A stretch of 64,000 nucleotides of DNA, taken from positions 248,001 through 312,000 of the forward strand of contig NZ_JBEBMF010000003.1 of NCBI RefSeq assembly GCF_040081925.1, read 5' to 3'. This document shows positions 60,764 to 64,000 of the stretch, one piece after another (positions within the stretch are counted from its first letter, which is position 1; each line of letters starts with the position of its first letter). Under the pieces are notes generated by a model. That model searched no databases and was not told where the DNA came from. It was given only the letters and a program-made list of their open reading frames with translations. A program made the position numbers and the translations under genes. The stretch comes from Mesorhizobium_K quangtriensis (GTDB lineage: Bacteria > Pseudomonadota > Alphaproteobacteria > Rhizobiales > Rhizobiaceae).

Positions 60764-62878
60764 TCAGGCCCGGTTGCCTTGGACGACGGTAAGCTGTGGC
60801 TTCTTCGGATTGCGAAGCGCCAGCCATTCCTGCGCCTGCTCGGTCGGCATGGGGAAGGCGATGGAGTAACCCTGAACCTGGTCGCAGCCGATCGATTTCA
60901 GCGACGTCAGTTCCTCCTCGGTCTCCGCGCCTTCGGCGATGATCGAGATGCCCAGCCCGCGCGCCAGCTCGGTGATGGCGCGCACGATCTTCGTGTTGTC
61001 GCTGTTGGCGTTGATGTTCTGGACGAAGCGACGATCGATCTTCAGCCTGTCGATCTCGTTCGGATTTACGTGGCTGAGCGAGGCATAGCCGGTGCCGAAA
61101 TCGTCCAGTTCGAGATGCACGCCCGCCGAGCGGATGTGCCGGAGCTTGGCGGCGATGCCCGTCTTTTCATCGTCGAGGATGACCGACTCGACGATTTCAA
61201 GCGAGAGTTTCTGCGGCGGAAGGCCAGATGCTTCGAGCGTCTCGAACAGGAACCTGTCGAAATCGACTTCACGCAGTTCGGTGCCGGAGACGTTGACCGC
61301 GAGCCGTCCGAATTGCAGCCCGGCGCGGTACCACTCTCCCGCTGCGGTAATCGCCTTGGCGATCACTATGCGACCGACATCCGCCATCAGGCCGGACTTT
61401 TCAGCGACCGGGATAAACTCGCCGGGCGAAATCATGCCGCGCGTCTCGTGTTTCCAGCGGACGAGGGCCTCTACGCCGGCGATCGATCCGGTGGTCAGCG
61501 AAACCTGGGGTTGGAAATAAACCTGGAACGACTTTTGCTCGATCGCCACGCGCAGATCGTGTTCGAGCTGCTTGCGATGCTCCAGTTCAAGGCGCAATTC
61601 CTCGGAGAAGAAGGAGAACCCGCCGCCGCCCTGCTTCTTGGCATTGTAGAGGGCGAGGTCGGCGTGGACGACCAGGTCCTTGGCGTTGTCGGCATCGACC
61701 GGATAGACGGCGATGCCGGCGCTTGCGCCGGGCAGGATCGTGGCGCCCTGGAACACGATCGGCTCGTTGATGCGGGTCATGATGCGCTTGGCCACCATGT
61801 TGATGTCTTCGGTGCTGCCCGCACCCTGGAGGATCATGACGAACTCGTCGCCGCCGAGCCGTACGCAGATGTCGGAAGCTCGGCAGGATTCACGCATGCG
61901 CTGCGCTGTGGCGACCAGCACGAAGTCGCCCGCCGCATGGCCGAGCGTGTCGTTGATCTGCTTGAAGCGGTCGAGGTCGATCTGCACCACCGCCATGCGC
62001 TCGTTGCGGCGTTGGGCGCCCTTGATGAGCGTATCGAAATGGTCCGTGAGGAAGGCGCGGTTGTGCAGGCCAGTCAGGCCGTCGTGCACGGCGAGGAAGG
62101 CCATCGAGTTGCGCGCGTCCATCAGCTCATCGGTCCTGCGCAGGATGACGTCCGACATCGGGCGGAAGACGAACAGGGCGACAAGGATGATAACGCCGAT
62201 CGTCGAGTAGAAGAGCGTCCTGTGCAACGAAAGCGTGCTGTCGAGGCGGGCGTTCGCCTGCGCGGTAATGCGGTTGCCGAGCGCCGTGAAGCCATCGAGC
62301 GTGGCGTTGGCGACGGTTTCGTCGAGAATTGCCCGCTCCTTGCCTGCGCGATAGTCCGACCCCTTCACGCCAAGCTCGGTCTCCAGTGCCGAGATGAAGC
62401 GCCAGCCATTCGCCGCAAGCTCCGTCGAGTAGAGATCGAGATGGTACGGGCTGCCGTAGAGGATACCTTCCAGCGACTCGCCATCGAGTTGTCCTTGGGA
62501 CCGCGCGTCGGCAGCCGTCCGGACGAGCAGGACATCCTGATTGGCCTCGAATTCAGTCACGGCCTTGCGCAGTGAGGCGAGCAGCGCCAGCCGATCCTTG
62601 TGCTGGGAGTCGCCGATTGCGCCCGCGAGGAACACCACGCGCTGCGAAAGCGCCTTCTGCGCATTGGTCAAGGTTAGAAGAGAGTCGTCGCGCTGCTGCG
62701 CCGCCATCATCTGCTGCAGCATGACGAAAGACGCCATGGTGATCGCGGCGATGACCAGCAGCGCAAACCAGTACGCACCCTTGATCAGCGCAATCAGCCG
62801 CCGCGAACTGGTGCTGGCGGGCTGCTGCTGCATGAACGGTTTGCGCGGTCGGTCCGGAGATTGCATGACATAACCCAT
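60764..62878 (-). CDS. Membrane GGDEF-EAL protein (c-di-GMP turnover)
   Basis: A 704-residue protein. Two membrane helices (near residues 33-54 and 214-230) bracket a periplasmic helical sensor of about 160 residues. The GGDEF domain follows with intact RLGGDEFVMIL near residue 343, then an EAL domain with intact VEALVRWKH near residue 467, DDFGTGYASL and AEGAETEEEL. Both cyclase and phosphodiesterase sites look active. The ligand of the periplasmic part is unknown. The start is either ATG 62878 or ATG 62866; neither has a strong ribosome site. Confidence 0.9.
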   Translation of the reverse strand: MGYVMQSPDRPRKPFMQQQPASTSSRRLIALIKGAYWFALLVIAAITMASFVMLQQMMAAQQRDDSLLTLTNAQKALSQRVVFLAGAIGDSQHKDRLALLASLRKAVTEFEANQDVLLVRTAADARSQGQLDGESLEGILYGSPYHLDLYSTELAANGWRFISALETELGVKGSDYRAGKERAILDETVANATLDGFTALGNRITAQANARLDSTLSLHRTLFYSTIGVIILVALFVFRPMSDVILRRTDELMDARNSMAFLAVHDGLTGLHNRAFLTDHFDTLIKGAQRRNERMAVVQIDLDRFKQINDTLGHAAGDFVLVATAQRMRESCRASDICVRLGGDEFVMILQGAGSTEDINMVAKRIMTRINEPIVFQGATILPGASAGIAVYPVDADNAKDLVVHADLALYNAKKQGGGGFSFFSEELRLELEHRKQLEHDLRVAIEQKSFQVYFQPQVSLTTGSIAGVEALVRWKHETRGMISPGEFIPVAEKSGLMADVGRIVIAKAITAAGEWYRAGLQFGRLAVNVSGTELREVDFDRFLFETLEASGLPPQKLSLEIVESVILDDEKTGIAAKLRHIRSAGVHLELDDFGTGYASLSHVNPNEIDRLKIDRRFVQNINANSDNTKIVRAITELARGLGISIIAEGAETEEELTSLKSIGCDQVQGYSIAFPMPTEQAQEWLALRNPKKPQLTVVQGNRA

Positions 62879-63002
62879 TGCGCGAGAAGGGTTAACGGCA
62901 TGTCGATGGAGGGTCCGTCGCGGCCGCGAACCGTTCGCAATCCGTTCGAATGGTTATCGGTCTGTTTTGCTTTTTCCGGGCTTTTTCGCGATCGGCGCTG
63001 GA

Positions 63003-63017
63003 TCTGGTCTAACCAGA
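63003..63017. promoter_or_regulatory. Inverted repeat upstream of cupin gene
   Basis: TCTGGT, CTA, ACCAGA form a perfect 6-3-6 inverted repeat 102 bases before the cupin start. It is a possible operator for an unidentified regulator. Its short length means chance cannot be excluded. Confidence 0.3.
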
Positions 63018-63118
63018 CTGTTTCAGCCGCCGATACGATTCCCGACACGGTCGCATTCGGGCGGTTACAGCATCGGCCTATTTATTCCCGCGTAGATGAA
63101 AGACGAGGGAAAAGCCGA

Positions 63119-63598
63119 ATGACGATGCACACGACGATAGGCAAGCCGGGCGACATGTTCTGGTTCAAGGGAACGCTGGTGAAAATCCGCGTATCCTGGA
63201 ACGCAGGCGAGGACAGGGTAAGCGTCGTCGAGCACTACATGCCGTATGGCGAGTCGCCGCCGCTGCACATCCACCGCAACGAAGATGAGGTCTTTCACAT
63301 CCTCGAAGGCGAGATGCGGATCCATATCGACGGCAAGGAAAGCGTGGCCAAGGCGGGCGAAACGGTGCTGGCCCCGAAAGGCAAGCCGCATTCGTTCAGG
63401 GTCGAATCTCCGGAAGGCGCGCGTTGCCTGACGATCACCTCGGGCGGCGATTTCGAGAACATGATCCGCGAGATGGCAGAACCCGCGACATCCGCCGGCC
63501 TCCCGCCACAGGTCGAGCCGACGCCGGCGATGATCATCGCGCTTTACGAGGCCTGCGCGCGCAACGGGATCGAAATCATAGGCTCACCTTTGTCATAG
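63119..63598 (+). CDS. Cupin domain protein
   Basis: A 159-residue single-domain cupin. Motif 1 is PPLHIHRNEDEVFHILEGEM near residue 43, with two His and a Glu as metal ligands, and motif 2 is APKGKPHSFRV near residue 84 with the fourth ligand His. The C-terminal tail after about residue 110 is helical, as in quercetinase-like cupins. The function is unknown. ATG 63119 has GAGGGA about eight bases upstream; upstream codons in phase are not protein-like. A terminator follows. Confidence 0.85.
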   Translation: MTMHTTIGKPGDMFWFKGTLVKIRVSWNAGEDRVSVVEHYMPYGESPPLHIHRNEDEVFHILEGEMRIHIDGKESVAKAGETVLAPKGKPHSFRVESPEGARCLTITSGGDFENMIREMAEPATSAGLPPQVEPTPAMIIALYEACARNGIEIIGSPLS

Positions 63599-63620
63599 GG
63601 CTTGGTGGCAAGGGCGAAGG

Positions 63621-63660
63621 AATGGGCGAGGCGAGGTCCCACGTCTCGCCCATTCTGCTT
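63621..63660 (+). terminator. Rho-independent terminator of cupin gene
   Basis: AATGGGCGAGGCG (63621-63633) pairs with CGTCTCGCCCATT (63642-63654), with one G-T pair, around an 8-base loop. CTGCTTTTTC follows. It starts 22 bases after the cupin stop. Confidence 0.8.
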
Positions 63661-63737
63661 TTTCGTCGCGTTTGTCATAGATTTTTCGACGCCTTCGCGC
63701 AAAAGTCCGCGCTGATGTGATGCAGGGCTGGCCGTCG

Positions 63738-64000
63738 ATGACAAACGCGTTTCTGGAACACCTCTCGTCCGAACTGGACGGGCTGAAGTCTGCCGGGCTC
63801 TACAAGTCCGAGCGCGTGATCGCTTCGCCGCAGTCGGCCGAGATCGAGGTTGGCGGCCGAAAGCTGCTCAACTTCTGCGCCAACAACTATCTCGGGCTTG
63901 CCGACAACACGGAACTGCGCGACGCGGCCAAAGCTACGCTCGACCGCTACGGCTACGGCATGGCGTCAGTGCGCTTCATCTGCGGCACGCAGGAGGAACA
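63738..64000 (+). CDS. kbl: Glycine C-acetyltransferase (KBL), 5' part
   Basis: The first 87 codons of a PLP-dependent alpha-oxoamine synthase, cut by the window end. FLEHLSSELDGLKSAGLYKS, then LNFCANNYLGLADN and YGYGMASVRFICGTQ, match 2-amino-3-ketobutyrate CoA ligase, which with threonine dehydrogenase converts threonine to glycine and acetyl-CoA. The PLP lysine lies beyond the window. tdh, the usual partner, is expected downstream but not visible. Confidence 0.92.
   Translation, partial: MTNAFLEHLSSELDGLKSAGLYKSERVIASPQSAEIEVGGRKLLNFCANNYLGLADNTELRDAAKATLDRYGYGMASVRFICGTQEE

Noticed and set aside
60746..62575. 609-codon plus-strand frame
   Set aside because: Antisense of the GGDEF-EAL gene, which has intact catalytic motifs.

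Overview
The window is a GC-rich chromosomal segment from an alphaproteobacterium. It most likely comes from the order Rhizobiales, in the Mesorhizobium/Aminobacter/Phyllobacteriaceae neighbourhood. Pointers are a complete aapJQMP general amino-acid transporter, a DUF768 protein, an HdaA-like tail, supernumerary complex I subunits (NDUFS4-like and zf-CHCC/NDUFS6-like), a CIRCE-controlled groESL operon, a MutL with an endonuclease motif, and a palindromic intergenic repeat of the type common in Mesorhizobium. The genus is inference; no rRNA gene is present.

Layout. 1-4.5 kb: 3' end of hdaA, tRNA-Pro(TGG), an FkbM-type methyltransferase, an NDUFS4-like protein, tRNA-Arg(TCT), three small proteins (DUF2188-like, a small lipoprotein, DUF768) and a cystathionine beta-lyase-like gene. 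4.8-9.1 kb: aapJ-aapQ-aapM-aapP, with a strong hairpin after aapJ. 9.1-16.1 kb: a TIGR02117 protein running into an antisense FAD monooxygenase, a zf-CHCC protein, ppk-ppx, and two DoxX-like proteins, one with a frameshifted C-terminus. 16.2-22 kb: fumC, a CsbD-like protein, a two-gene membrane cassette of unknown function and lower GC, then groES-groEL. 22-25.3 kb: MarR regulator with an emrAB-type efflux pair. 25.3-30.6 kb: tandem TadG-like VWA proteins and a degenerate EAL protein.

30.8-41.4 kb is housekeeping: TIGR01459 HAD hydrolase, ribF, HdeD-like, MipA/OmpV, ileS, a lipoprotein, tadA, an rluB-type pseudouridine synthase with a long low-complexity extension, and rsmD. 41.5-47.4 kb: two M16 peptidase-family proteins (one lacking the zinc motif), a patatin-like phospholipase, pmbA and a cysQ-like phosphatase. 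47.5-51.2 kb: an envelope/lipid A operon (DUF4170, DUF374 acyltransferase, waaA, lpxK) and DUF2093. 51.2-53.7 kb: a secreted unknown and mutL. 53.8-60.2 kb: a catabolic block of LysR regulator, MttB-type methyltransferase, a broken enolase-superfamily gene, a small secreted protein and an Old-Yellow-Enzyme/TMADH-type demethylase. 60.2-64 kb: GNAT, a GGDEF-EAL protein, a cupin and the 5' end of kbl.

How it fits together. Most of the window is conserved core chromosome, not a mobile island. No transposase, integrase, phage gene or CRISPR array was seen. The parts that stand out are the methylated-amine catabolic block with a decayed gene in its middle, the VWA/TadG pair beside a probably non-catalytic EAL protein, the small lower-GC membrane cassette at 18.2-19.6 kb, and three places where a reading frame has been lost or extended (9.8-10.1, 15.1 and 56.4 kb). 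Nothing here could be shown to be a new system from sequence alone.
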